Below, piece by piece: positions 1 through 11,709 of a stretch of DNA of 64,000 nucleotides. A program made the translations under genes and the position numbers. The notes under the pieces were generated by a model. It made no database searches, was not told the origin of the DNA, and worked only from the letters and a program-made list of their open reading frames with translations. This DNA comes from Gloeopeniophorella convolvens (Eukaryota > Basidiomycota > Agaricomycetes > Russulales), in contig WTXD01000061.1 of the NCBI GenBank assembly GCA_022496205.1, forward strand, positions 62,001 to 126,000, read 5' to 3'. Positions within the stretch are counted from its first letter, which is position 1. The number at the start of each line of letters is the position of its first letter.

Positions 1-944
1 GTAGTACATCCACCGCTCTTCTAAGAATCGTATCCGCCGAGATAATGATAATCCGCGAGCAATCCAGATGGACCTGTGACTCTGCATGGGTCAAGGATTG
101 GATGGATGGTGATAAGAACTCACTCGAAACAATAGTATCTGCAATCACTGTGTAAGATACGCCCAATGGAAATGAAGCAGGGCACTCACGCATCAACCCA
201 GCAGAGGAAAATCGTCTCTGCCACACCTCCGACAATAGGGACGTATCCGAGCGCAAAGGAGAGAAAGACGCTCGTGGCGATCATAACCGCGCGGTAGGCG
301 GACGTCGCGAGCGAGTTGAGGAACGCGATGTACGCGTTGGGCGACGTCGTTGGTGTCGCCCCGACATACGGGTATGAAAGACCGTGCCGCAAAGTAAAGG
401 TGCGCCTTGCAATGAGGGAGCACCACGAGGCCTACGGGGACGCACGGATGAGCATAAACCCACCCACAAACTCAGATGAACACGCACATTGAGATAGAGC
501 GATGCGCCGACGACGGGGAGCAGCCAGAGGACGCGGTAGAACCAGCCCACGTTGCGGTGGAGCCACTGCTGCGGCTGGTCCTGCGCGAGCGGGTGCAGGA
601 GGAGATCGAAGACGTAGACCGAGAGTAGCGATATGCCGTTTAGCAGGAACGACTTGAGCGCGTTCGTGCGTATTTCGGTGTCCCTGCACAGGTTTGAATG
701 AGCGCATATACGATGCTGGTCGGCGGGCGACGTGCCTAGTCACGAGGCGGACGACGATGTCCCATCGGGATGCATCCACGAGACCGCGCCAGGCCCAGCC
801 GATCTGGAGCTTGAGAGTGTCCTGGAACGAGAGGAATGTCGGGTATGCTGAGCGCGCAGAGGTATATTGTGGGGCGTGCTGTGGGGGGTGGTCGTGTGTC
901 CCCTGCTGCTGTTGCTGCCTGAGGATGGGCCGAGGTTGGCGCAT
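1..944 (-). CDS. EI24-like (etoposide-induced 2.4) multi-pass membrane protein, 3' end outside window
   Basis: The gene reads leftward from an ATG at 942-944 and leaves the window. Exon 1 (about 744-944) encodes an N-terminal segment with a Gln run and GWAWRGLVDASRWD. A second exon (about 551-688) encodes NALKSFLLNG and two hydrophobic stretches (SLLSVYVFDLLL, FYRVLWLLPVVGASLYL). A third exon (about 191-430) encodes LSFALGYVPIVGG and FLCWVDA, followed by a clean GTGAGT donor. The order of helices and the final Pro-Ile-Val-Gly, Cys-Trp-Val-Asp block match the EI24 family, endoplasmic reticulum membrane proteins linked to autophagy and nuclear import. The exon 1/2 junction does not close in frame with any normal donor I can see, so an exon edge or one base there is uncertain. 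Family call good, exact model not. Confidence 0.8.
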
Positions 945-1916
945 CAAGAGGCTCAGTTCAAGATTCGACTCGACGCGGCTGCCGCTGGCCCGCTGACATG
1001 CGCATGTCTCTCAGCCACCCGACGTGCCTCGATTTGGCAATAGTTGCCATAATAGTCTCGACACTGCACACGCTCGTGCCATTTACCGTCGCCAGACTCT
1101 CTTTCGATGTTACCTCCATCATCTTGGCCTCTGACCAGAGTACTGTGACTGGACTAATCCCTGTTCTTTCATCCCTCGTGTAAACCTACGGTGGAGCTCT
1201 AGGACTTGTGCGGTCTCTGGTCTCGGCTCTCTTCCCCGCGCGCTCCGACCATCCAGGCCTCCCTTCTTTTGCTCGCACCGCTGGTTAATATGGCCAGCCT
1301 GTTCGTGCCTCTTGCGGTAGACGCGCATGCACGGTGCTTCAACGGTTAACGGATCTTGCCCCCGGCCGGGGTACTGGATATACTGTCACACGCAGAAGCC
1401 ACCTCTGTCTTGCCCTTGAAAACTTTCATCGTCACACGACCAGACCCATGCGAGCGCACTGACTTAAAGAATCATCACTTCGTGCTCTATGACGCTGTCA
1501 ACGGACTTCCACACGTCATCCATTACGACCACACGCCTTTCATGAACAGGATGCTAAGGCGACGCAGCTTCTCGCGCGTCATCGAAGTCGCCCGCTGGCA
1601 AATGCTTATCAGGATCCCGATAGACAGGCTAAAGCCTCGATCTGACGCTGCTTCGGCTTTGCTGCAGGTGCAGACCGTGCATCTGGCTCTCGAAGCTCGC
1701 TTCTTCTCGTAATGAGATCCGGCGCTGAATGCTTGATGCTTCCTCGAACGTGCACTTACCTCTGATCGAGTCAGCACTCGATCGGGCGGCGAGGAATCGG
1801 GGCATTCTGGCCAGGTACACGAATGTATCAGACAGGTCTAGATTCTCAAGACTCAAGTCTATTTGCTTCGCTCTGTCTACTGCGCGTGCTTCGCTTGCTA
1901 GTCTCGGCGCAGCGAT
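945..1916. other. Intergenic spacer, no supported gene
   Basis: About 970 bases between the EI24-like start and the end of the GNAT gene. Open frames here are short, on both strands, and show no recognisable motif or splice pattern. An open frame at 1356-1712 on the plus strand was read and looks like non-coding composition. It probably holds the EI24 promoter and the GNAT 3' region. Confidence 0.5.
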
Positions 1917-2603
1917 TTACCAATTACGCCTTTCGCCTTTCTCGACATCCCACTCCTCGTCAATAATTCCCATATAAAGCAAGTCTACCCACTCCCCCTG
2001 GTCCCAGATCGCCCGCCTAACTCTACCCTCCTCGACAAACCCACTGCAAAAGCAACCAAAAGTCAGCACGAACCACGCCCCCCATCCCCATAATGCGCCC
2101 ACTTACATGCGCTTGTACAGATCATACGCCCCGACATTGCTCCCGATCACACTCAACGACACCCGATGCAGCCCCAGCTCCTTCAGCCCGTACTGCACAA
2201 GCCACCTCACGATCTCCCCTCCGAACCCCTTGCCCCTCCACTCCTCCACCAACGCAATGCCCACATGCGCATCGCGATTGCGCGCGCCGCTCAGCAGCAG
2301 ACCCGCGAACCCGAGCCGCGCGTGCGTCGCGCGGTCCTCGACGACCGCAAAGAACGACCCGTCGCGCACGAGCGTCTTCTCCACATACTCGCGCGCGAAC
2401 GCCGCGCTGCGCGGCGTAGGGTGCATGCCTGGGTGATTGTTGCGTTGCACTGCGCCGTCGTTGCAGAGCGCGAGGAGCAGCGGCTCGTCAGCCGGCGTGT
2501 ACGCGCGCATCAGCGTGCGCGGGGTCTGCCAGGGTGTCGAATCCGGCGCGGTGGTGAGCACGGGCATAGGGTCTTGGTGCTGCGGCGATTGTGTAGTCGA
2601 CAT
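1917..2603 (-). CDS. GNAT acetyltransferase, RimJ/RimL (Acetyltransf_3) type
   Basis: Two exons, 2107-2603 and 1917-2043, joined across a 63-nt GTAAGT...GCAG intron; the sum is 624 nt, 207 residues, and the join gives LYKRIGFVEEGRVR. Residues about 28-190 show the GNAT order: PRTLMRAYTPADEPLLLALC at the start (beta1/alpha1), GFAGLLLSG, HVGIALVEEWRGKGFGGEIV (motif A, acetyl-CoA pyrophosphate loop with RGKGFG), LGLHRVSLSVIGSN and AYDLYKRIGF (motif B). This layout is typical of small-molecule or N-terminal protein acetyltransferases of the RimJ/RimL type; the substrate cannot be told from sequence. The start is the ATG at 2603, giving a full domain with a 25-residue leader. No signal peptide or membrane segment, so cytosolic or nuclear. 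Confidence 0.9.
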
Positions 2604-3360
2604 GGTGGGTCCAAATGTAGGTAGTGTAGAGGTATGGGAGCGCGTCGGATCGCTGCTGCTGCCTCGACAATGACACAGACAAAATGCATTTTATACTCTA
2701 CAACCCCCCGCGCTGCGTCTGAGGCTGCGCAGCGAAGCCGTCTGAGTCATGCCTTGATTCGAGCTGCCCGCCTGCGCAGGTAGCACGTTGAGCTCTGTAA
2801 GACACGGCTGCGGAAGCTGCGCTGTAACTAGATTCCAGCAACCATGCGTGCCGCGTCTCGTAAATGGCCCTGGTGTCCATGCGTACACAGAGCCAAGAAT
2901 GCTGCGCTCAAGAGTGTCTGACGACAACTTTACAGACACCGCGTCGGATGGCCGACGACGAGCGCGCGTTCGTCGTTTTGCCGATCAGTCCAGTCAGCGA
3001 CAGGCGAGGTCGCACTAACATGACAAATCCAACGTATAGCCGCACACAACCAATATTACACCGACGCAAGGGACATGCATATGAGAACGTAAAACAAGCG
3101 GCATACGGGACACGGGACCTTCACGGCGCTCGCGGCCAACTCAAACTCAAAACACATGAGACCGAAGGCGGCCCGGCGGCGGACGACGAATCAAGGAAAC
3201 GACATTAATAGGACCATAAGAAGAGTGAAGTGAATGGAAGTCGAGACGATAGGGGTGAGACTGTATATGCGATAGTACAGAGATAGGGGGCAGGAGCCTG
3301 TCAAAGCGAGTAACCACAAACTGATAGCACAGAAATACGTGCGGGCCTCATACTGGCCAT
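2604..3360. other. Intergenic spacer, no supported gene
   Basis: About 760 bases between the GNAT start and the HECT ligase stop. It should hold the GNAT promoter and the ligase 3' UTR. I see no coding frame with conserved features and no repeat. Confidence 0.5.
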
Positions 3361-6300
3361 CTATTCTTGCCCGAAGCCAACAGTTTCTCTGCAGACGTGT
3401 ATAGAGTTAGTAACGAACGTCTCTCAGGAAAAAGACCAAGACGCACTCTACAGCAAGCGTAAGCTTGTGCTCCAAGCTGGCATAATCCTTGTACGGCGGC
3501 AAGTCGATACGGTTGAAGCACGTGTGGCTCTTCGGCAGTTGATTCGGGTCACCCGCCTTCTCTATTGTGAAGCGCCGCGGCCCATCCGAGCCCTGCAGGT
3601 CCTTGAAGCCATTCACGGGAATACGCGACGTGCCCGTGGCGAACTGCAGTAACCGCGACTTGCGCTCGGGAGGCCACGAGCGCACGCACTGCCAGAACCA
3701 CTGGATAACCTCGTCGTTGACCTCATATCCGCGGTAATCCGTGAATTTGGTCCAGTCGTCCCTGTTCGAGCGTTCAGCGCAAACCCGCGGATCAGAAACA
3801 GGGGCACGTACACATCGATTTCGGACATGCCACCAATGAGCAATTCGAGTTCGCGCTCGTCGAACACATTGATAAGGTCTTGGGGAATCAGCTCGCTAAA
3901 ACCGCTCATGAACGCGTCGAATTGGTCCTTGACGCGCTTGGAGATGCGGTATTCCACAACGAGGTCTACGTATTCCTTCTTGTTATCCTCCGTTACCGGA
4001 ACGTCGGCACCGCCAGGCTTGAGGTCGATAGTGACCATCTCGCCAAAACGTTCTTCCATAGTCGTGAAGGTCTCGTCAATCACATCCGTAATGTCGTGCT
4101 CCCTGGACGAATCACATGAGCCACTCGCGCGCCAACGGACGATAAAGCAGGCAGGGGGTTGAAGATAAGAGCAAACACTTACAGCATCCAAGTGAGGCCA
4201 CGGTGCAACTCAACATCCACGCTTTCAAGATCCGCAAGCGTGACTTTCTTCTTCAAGATCATCTTATGGAATGAAACGATAAAGTAGGCGTCAAGGAAGC
4301 GGCGATGGAATATGCCGAGACCGAGGACACGACCAATGAACTTGAAATAGTTTAGATGCTCTGGATTGACGCCAGAGGCAGGATTGATCTGCAACGTGTA
4401 ATTGTCATGTGCCGAGTATTCGAACAAGCAGTAAAAGGGGTTGAACATCTCGTGTGAGAGCAGGAAGAAGAATTCCCTAAACGCGTGCGAGCGTGGCTTA
4501 GTATAAACCGGCTTCTATTCGGCGACCATGGAGGCTTACCTTGCCAGGCCACCATAGTCCAAACCATCTTCGCCCTCGAACTTGATCATGAGGCGCTTCT
4601 TTAGATCGTTAGGGGTCTGCCGCATGATCTCGGCATAGCTGTCCTCGAAGATGTGGTTACGCCGGACTTTGATCTGGCAGTTTCCTGGCTGCGCGCGCAT
4701 GGCGGGCTGGGAGCGGAAGTAAATGAGCTTGCGACGGAAGTCGCGCTTGTACTGCGGCACATTCGCGTCGAGCGATGACGGCAAGCGGGGGTCGTCCCAT
4801 GTCGTGGTCTTGGTGTTGTGGTCGACGAAATAGACACGCGCCGTGGATGTAAGTCGCATTTCCCAGCCAGACGGTAGCGGGCCGAGTTGTGAGATCGTCT
4901 GCGGCTGTAGGGATGTGCTCTGGCCATTCGGGCCCATAACGCGAATGATTGTCTGCCGCCGTGGGTCAACCCAAGTGGTGGTGCGCGTATTGTGGTCGAC
5001 ATAGTAAGGCCGACCCTCGGGGGTGTACCGCTCCTCCCAGCCGGCGGGTAGATTCCCTGAGCCGGCTGTAGTAGTATTGTTGCCACCTGCGACCACCGGA
5101 TTCCCAGGTGGTGCAGTCGCCGTTCCAGACCGCTGCACGTTGGCACCGCCATTGGAAGCCTCAAGGAGATCATCAGCGAGGATACGACGGTTGTGCTGGT
5201 CGCGCGCGGCGTTCGTCTCGCCCTCCTGGGTGTGATTGTTGGCGGCCTGACTCTGCGATGGCCGGTTCCAAGTGGTGCTGCGCGTGTTGTGGTCGACATA
5301 ATACGTTCGACCAAGAGGATCAATCCTTCTCTCCCATCCAGCGGGAAGAGGGCCAAATTGATCCTCCGTCGGGTTGAAGTTATGCTGCGCAGTGTTATTT
5401 GCAGCGGCGGTCTGGCCAGGAGAGACAACGCCAGGAGCCGAAGGACGCATTGGGCCCTGTTGTGAAGGGGCAGCGGTTACTGAAGTACCACTAGAACTGA
5501 CTGGACGAGTTGCGTTGTTAGGCTGAGGCTGTTGTTGTTCGGATTCCTGGGAAACCACTGGCGTGGGCATTGGGACGGCAGGAGTTGGCATGGACATGAT
5601 TGGAGCATTGCCTTCTTGATTAGTGGCGTGAGAACTCTGAGTACCAGATAAGCCAATGGATGTGCCTGCTGCCGCAGACGCTGTATTAACGGAAAGGCTG
5701 GACTCATTTGATGGGAGTGCCGTCAAGGCTGTCGATGATCCCGCTGGGCGGGATCCTGTGGCAGGGGTGCTGAGGTTGGTGGACAAGTAGATGATCAGCT
5801 TTCCATGGACGACGAGATTGTCGTTGGACCTCTTCAAGTCGACTTGCAGCATCTCTGGAGCAGCGGAAGCACCACGGTCAAGCCAACGAAATCCGAACAT
5901 GACGGCGAGATGACATACCATGGCCACCCAATTCTAAATCCAGAACCTCGCTTACTCGCACGTTGACGACACCCAAAAAGCCTTGATCGCGTCGCTTGAA
6001 CTTGCGCTGGTCGAAAATCTGAACTGCAACGACAGAGGAGTCCTTGACCATACTGAGAAGTGCGGAGGTGATATGAGCCGGGCGTCATGTCCGAAAGGAA
6101 AGGGCGACGAACATGTCAAAACTCTCATTCCAGTAGGGGTTCAATGTCTTCTTGATTGCAGTCGTAGTATGCGTTTGTTCGGCATCAACGGTGATGACTG
6201 CAAATGGGTCTGGAAGGCGGAAGACATCACGTTTGGCAAGACCATCGGCAGCGACAACTGGGAACGTGTCAGGGACCAGCCCAATGCTGAGAGGTTAAAA

Positions 6301-6418
6301 ATGCACGCACCCGTGATCCTGATTTTCTGTCTGCGTGGCGAAAGGGACGATAAGTCAGCAAGGGATGCCGGGTCGGCGATCGATATGGGGCTCACGGTTC
6401 CCCTTGATTTGTGGGCAT
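3361..6418 (-). CDS. RSP5: NEDD4-family HECT E3 ubiquitin-protein ligase (C2-WW3-HECT)
   Basis: Nine exons: 6396-6418, 6311-6330, 6113-6257, 5919-6052, 4540-5854, 4183-4476, 3812-4102, 3447-3761, 3361-3388. The sum is 2565 nt, 854 residues, near the 809 of yeast Rsp5. Order: C2 domain (residues about 5-130, [20 protein letters not shown]); a Ser/Thr/Gln-rich linker; three WW domains, each with the two Trp and a Tyr-x-Asp-His-Asn-Thr core ([20 protein letters not shown] and two more); then a complete HECT domain. The catalytic Cys lies in [18 protein letters not shown] and the C-terminus is the family's ETVGFGQE. Known family role: ubiquitinates membrane proteins through PY-motif adaptors, driving endocytosis and sorting. 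Two exons are only 23 and 20 nt. All junctions keep phase, so I regard the model as complete. Spacer of 3.3 kb upstream. Confidence 0.96.
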
Positions 6419-9400
6419 GGGGGCAGAGAGACTGGGGAGGAAGAAGAATCCGGGAGAAGGGAACGGGAAAGGAGGGGGCACTTGGGAAGAGAGGGAGGGG
6501 ATTGAGTGGCTGGAAGTGCCGGTTGGTCAGAGGATGCGACGACCTGCGACGACGCTCTGCGCAGCGGTCGGCTTACTGTGGGCCCTGCCGGCCCCCTCCG
6601 GCCGTAGTCTTTGCCTTTCCGCACCGCTCCCACGATCCGAAATCGGCATTCTCCGAGCCCCGACAGACTTCAAAGGCCGACAATGGAAAAATGATTTCTT
6701 AATCATAGATATTAACGCAAACACCTGTAAATACAAGCGTAGGGAAATTTTACGACCGCCTCTCGTCCTCGCTCGCTCCAGTCTGCCCTCACCACCTCCG
6801 CAACGGCGCTGCTGCGCTCTCGCAACACCGGCTTCCACCTCGCCGCCACCGCCGTGTCACCCCACCCCTCCCCGCGCTTCCCGCCGCGCCCCACGCCGCT
6901 GCATCACCCTGCATCACCCCCGCCTACGCCGATTGCGTTGAGCAGAGGTGTGGTCGGTCATAGCAGGCGTTGGCGCGGCGGAGAGCGCTCCGCCACTCCA
7001 CCCTGTTGCCGCCGCCGCCTCGCAGCTGCCGGGCAGCTGTCCAGCCTCCCGCCCTCTCCCGCCCCGCAGACCGCTCTCACGCGGGAATCTTGCAGGACGA
7101 CGCGCGCACGCAATTCGTGTCGCACCGCAACAACGCCTATGCGCTGGTGCAGCAGGTACCGCTGTGTAGCGCGACCGCGACGTGGCGCAGCGCCCCGCGA
7201 AAGTGCCGCCGCTACCCCTGCCGCGCGATTCGGTCGACAAAAACGGCGACGGTGCGCCCGTTCTCCCGCCCGTCTCCCGACTCGTCACGACAACGACGAC
7301 GCCGCTCCCACCTCCATCGCATGGCCTCATTCCGAGCCGGGGCAACACGAACGCGCCGCTGCCGCGAGCTCCTTCGCGCGGCGACATGGTGTGCCAATGC
7401 CCGCATCCTCGTTTCCCCGCCGCTCTCTGGCGAGCACGGCTCCGTCTTCCCGGACGAGGACAGTCGTCCGGGCCGTCCTCATATTTGACTCGCCACTCCC
7501 GCCGCTACACGATCGCACACGCACAGCCCATGCCACTACCCCGCGCGCCATTGCGTGCTGCGCCAAACCGCCGCCGTGCTCTAACGAGCGTGGCCCCACT
7601 ACCCTAACCGAGGACGCCGTCCTCTTCCCCCCTTTCAACGCAGGGCACGCGGCTGCTCGCGGAACACACAGCATATTGTCATGTGCACGTCGCGTGCCAG
7701 ATGGTGCAGTGGCGTGTGGTGCGTGTGCCCATGGCTTTCTCCCTCCCAGTACTTACCCTCCCTACCTCAATAGTGACTTAGTCGTTTTTTTTTTCGTAGG
7801 AGCACCCTCTGTCATAGTATATTACTCAATAAAACATGGCCCATTGTATTTGTTAGAATAATATGGGCGGGCGGGGTTGAGATTGAAACAGCGCATGAGC
7901 GGGTCACCGGTCCGGGCCGTGGGAGTGGTGCGGAAACGACGCAACTTCCGGCCGTTGCCGCCACATACACTGCTTCGGCCACGTGCACCTCCGCCTCCGC
8001 CTCCCGCCGGCTGACCAACTCCGACTTTCAAGTTCCCGCTCCGAGTCCTCCTCTCCGGAAGCTCTGTCCTGCACAGACTCGGGGGTGTTGTCGCTGAGAG
8101 CCAGTCGCACTTTTTACCGTTCACATCGGATTTACTCACCCTGCTGATCCCCTAGAAGTTACCCCCTTCTCACCCATCTTCCTCGTATCTCATCTCCCCC
8201 TTGAACCCCAGCATGCCCCCTTCATGTGTTCAACTACCTATCCACTCCGGACGCCGCATTCGCACCGTACATCCGCCCAAACCTACATTCTGCCTCTCTA
8301 TCAGACAAATACCATTGGAAGGAGCCTTTAGAAGGTCCTTCGCATCTCGTCATTGGTTACTTCTTGCTTAGCCTTTGCTGCACTTGCGTCATCGTTTGCC
8401 CTATTCGGTCTCCCGACCCGCGTCGGTGAAGGCCTAGAGGTCCTCACAGACTTGCCGCAACTGCGATTTCTCCCAACTGTTGCCGCAACTCTTCCTTCTT
8501 TCGGTGCTATCTTCTCTTCCGGATCCCATCTCTCGAGTGTCCCTGTGTGAGGTCATTGTCTCCCAAACTTAACATCTCATCTTGGGTATCTGGGATTGAA
8601 ACCCATCCGCATCTCACTCTTTAGCACGCTTCTATCGTTGCGTGGTCCGCGTTTGCACCTTAAGACCCCCATGTATCTCGTCAGATCACGTACTACGATG
8701 ACGACCTTGATGTTGCTTCACCTCCAGCGCCGGACTATCGCTATCCGCGAAGTTGTGCGGGCGTCATCCCATCACGCCATCACACTGACCTGCAGTCAGT
8801 TCTATCTTAGACCACCTATCACGGCTCCTGTACGCATGCCTACGTGGCAAAAACCCACGGATTGTGCCCAGATTGCTATGCTCAAGCAAATTCCGAGCAC
8901 TTGATCTGTCGTTTGTCCGCTCTAGAGCCTCGACGACAGCCTCAGTGAGCGTCCGCGCTGCTTGAAATCACACCGCGTTCGCGCGACAATTATCCGAGCT
9001 CTCAAAATATCGAGCCCGTGTGGCCTGCTTCGCCTTTCTGATCTTGCAGGCCCATCGCCAAACGGTACGCGGTACGGATGTTATTTGACGCGCCCAGCGT
9101 CGGACTTGTGTCAGGCGTGTTCTGCGCACGACACGCGCACCTTGCACTGCACCAGCGTCTCTCACCGTAACGTAACCAAAAACGAGGGTGTTTCATACAT
9201 GCACTCCCGGGTCTTACACCGCTTAGATGCGTTGACAGGACACGGAGAAGATGATAGGAGTCGTTTGGCTCCCGAGACGCGCTCCACCGTCTTGCCGGGT
9301 CGTACGCGACATTCCGGATTGCCCGCATCGGCGTGGGGGACCTGGAGGGATCCCGTCCGGTTACATGTGATGCCAAAACTAGGTCGTGGATTTTTACCCC

Positions 9401-9710
9401 GCACGGCCGCACGTTTCGTGTGGGGTGCTTCGGGAAAGAAGAAGAAAAACTACATCGCATGTGACAACATTCTTTCCACTTATGATTGTTCCGTTGGCAG
9501 ACACAAAATCCATACCGCTCGCGCCGTTTTCGTACACACCCAATCCTTTCCGGCCAATTTTCGGCGGATGCGAAAACGGTATATTATGGCCTGAACCTGT
9601 CCTACTCATCCCAGCAAACCCCCGCACTCTCATCTCGCATCGACCTGCGCACGCAGACTATCGTCTAGCTCACCAACTCACCTATAACCACTCGCTACAC
9701 ACACGCGATC
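6419..9710. other. Long gene-poor spacer between divergent genes
   Basis: A 3.3-kb stretch between the start of the HECT ligase (minus) and the small Pro/Ser protein (plus). The part at about 6750-7750 is very C-rich on the plus strand, with overlapping open frames on both strands but no conserved motif, no periodic splice signals and only Arg/Pro/Ala-rich nonsense translations. A T run sits at about 7788. The part at 7860-9710 has mixed composition and short frames. It may hold long promoters, 5' leader introns or a non-coding transcript; nothing in it can be named. Confidence 0.5.
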
Positions 9711-10082
9711 ATGTCTTCCTCGCCACTCGCAACTTTCGACCCGTTCGCCAACCATCCGTTCACGAACCACTCCAAGAGTCCGCTGCCTACACCTCCACCT
9801 CCATCGAAGTACCCGCAGGGCGTGCCGTCGTCGCACGTCGCCTTGGGGTACCCCCAGAAGCCCTGGTCGCCGCCAGGAACTCAACAACCTACTCCAGTCG
9901 CCACTCCGACACCGCAGTACGCACCGCAACTGTCGGCATCATCCTCGACGTCATCCACGTCCTCGACATCGTCGACATCCAGCTCCAAGGGCATCTTCAC
10001 GCAGTTCAGGCCCGATGGTCGCGCGACCCCTGACCTCGAGGACATCCTGTCGAAGAAGAAGTCGACATGGAGCAAGAAGTGA
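9711..10082 (+). CDS. Small Pro/Ser-rich protein, unrecognised
   Basis: Single exon, 123 residues, starting at the first ATG of the frame. The N-terminal half is rich in Pro, Ser and Tyr (SSPLATFDPFANHPFTNHS, PTPPPPSKYPQG), followed by a Ser/Thr run made of repeated TCATCC/TCGACA-type codons. The last 35 residues look structured or conserved: FTQFRPDGRATPDLEDILSK, ending KKSTWSKK. No signal peptide, membrane helix or domain that I know. The clean frame, the charged basic tail and the codon use, unlike the spacer upstream, make it a likely real gene. Function unknown; a short regulatory or adaptor protein would fit but is a guess. Confidence 0.6.
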   Translation: MSSSPLATFDPFANHPFTNHSKSPLPTPPPPSKYPQGVPSSHVALGYPQKPWSPPGTQQPTPVATPTPQYAPQLSASSSTSSTSSTSSTSSSKGIFTQFRPDGRATPDLEDILSKKKSTWSKK

Positions 10083-10459
10083 TGTTTCCGTCTCACGCAT
10101 GCATATTGATACCCCTTAGCATTGGATTGGAACGTATGTGCCTCGGCCAGCGTCGCATGTTCAAGCATCTGACCGTTTGCTACCGCTTGTAGGGACTGGG
10201 CGTGTGACTGGCCACACACATCCGCGTGCATGTTTTTTGGACGCACAGGAGGCTGCATTGTACGATAGCATCGCGGCGACTTGGAATTTGTGGGAGCGGC
10301 GTGTGGGGAAGCTGTGCTTGTGGGGAAAATAGGCATTCAATCTGGTCCGGAGCGGAGGGCGAGTCACTAAACTGTCCTCGTGATACCATTATGTAATTTA
10401 TTTTTGTAACCCCGCGGCTGCCGGGCTTGCCCTTGAGAGTCTCCGACCCGCACATCTGA

Positions 10460-11556
10460 ATGGCTCTCGAGCTCCCAAGTCATGCCCAGAATTCAGAAAC
10501 CCAGTTCGCTGTCAATCAGCCCCCAGCGCTCCCGATAAATGCGCTCTACACTCGGAACTACTGCGAGGAAAACATCTATCTGCTCGCACGTGATTTTACC
10601 CAAGGCTCCGTCGGCGAGAGCTGGAACGCCTTCGCCGTCTTCATCTCCAATCATACGAGATCGGTGCGCCACTTTGCTTCGAGGGATCCGATCGATGCGC
10701 GTTATGGGGTGCTTCATTTCAGGTAGCGCTGTGGAATCAGCGGGCTCGCGACGGCGTCGTCGTGTGGGACTATCATGTTATCCTCGCTCTCCAACCCAAA
10801 CCACCCTATTCTGCCAGTGGAGTAGAACCCCAAGGTGCTGACAACTCCAATCCATTGCGCCAAACTTCTCCAATATATCGCTCGGACCCTAGACATCTCT
10901 AGGCCTCCGACCACCTGGATATACGACTTTGACACCAGACTTGACCTTCCCTGTCTGGGAACTGGTGTGTTAGCCCTTCATCTGCTCCATCCAATACACT
11001 CGATAAGGTTCACCGATTCACATCAATTGCCACTCAGATTACATCTTCCGGAGCTTTGATCTTTCTGGCACTATTCCCGAACAATATCACAGGTACGCCA
11101 CTCCGGGCAGTGGACCAGAGTGCACCCTTGTCGAGAAATGCTGAACGCGTTTGCTTGCATGCACGATCAATGACGTCAGCTGTTTCAGAGTCGTTACCGC
11201 CGCGGTATTCCTGGACAGATTTGCGTCTGACCGGTCGCACATGATGGTCAGTATTCGGTCGTCCGTCCCGGAGGACCCTGCACATCACATCACTCAAGTG
11301 CGCACAGGTGACGGCTGCAGGCTCAGCTTCATCTCTCACAGCGCACGGCCCACTCTTGGAGACAGTATCTGTCCCTGACGCCTCGGAACAGGACTACTTG
11401 TCCCCGCCTCCCGCATATCCGCCTCTCTGTGGTCCAGGCGCGATGAGCAGGAGTGTAAGGCATAACTTGATGTCGGACTTTGTGGACATGTCCGCGGAAA
11501 GTGTGGGCGTCGTTCTGAATTTAGGAGAATTTGCGTTCTGGTGTTCATCTATGTAG
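10460..11556 (+). CDS. NTAQ1: Protein N-terminal glutamine amidohydrolase (NTAQ1)
   Basis: Spliced gene: exons 10460-10663, 10723-10834, 10893-10964, 11038-11092, 11189-about 11246, and a last exon ending at 11556. The enzyme turns an N-terminal Gln of a protein into Glu, an early step of the Arg/N-degron pathway. The three catalytic residues of the family are all visible: Cys in TRNYCEENIY, His in VVVWDYHVIL and Asp in TTWIYDFDTRLDLPCL. Other family blocks follow: FLDRFASDRSHM, PPPAYPPLCG, and FVDM before the end. The last intron (donor about 11247) could end at either 11307 or 11392, both in phase, so total length is about 220-250 residues against 205 in human. Yeast uses the unrelated Nta1 for this step. 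Confidence 0.88.
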
Positions 11557-11709
11557 AAACGCCACAGGCTACCATTCGCATACAGGATGATTTGGGAGTT
11601 GTCAGTCGGAGTCACGTGCGCGTTGGCGCAGAAGGTAGCACTGCGTTTGGAGTCGGCGTCGTCTTCGGTGTGGACACGATCTCTCCTCAACCCGCTATTA
11701 TCTTTCGGC

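Noticed and set aside
1356..1712. Open frame of 118 codons
   Set aside because: Balanced-looking residues but no family resemblance, no context and no splice support; too weak to list as a gene.
6854..7861. Open frame of 335 codons on the plus strand
   Set aside because: Pro/Arg/Ser/Ala-rich, no domain, overlapped by frames on the other strand, and no splice pattern. C-rich spacer explains it.
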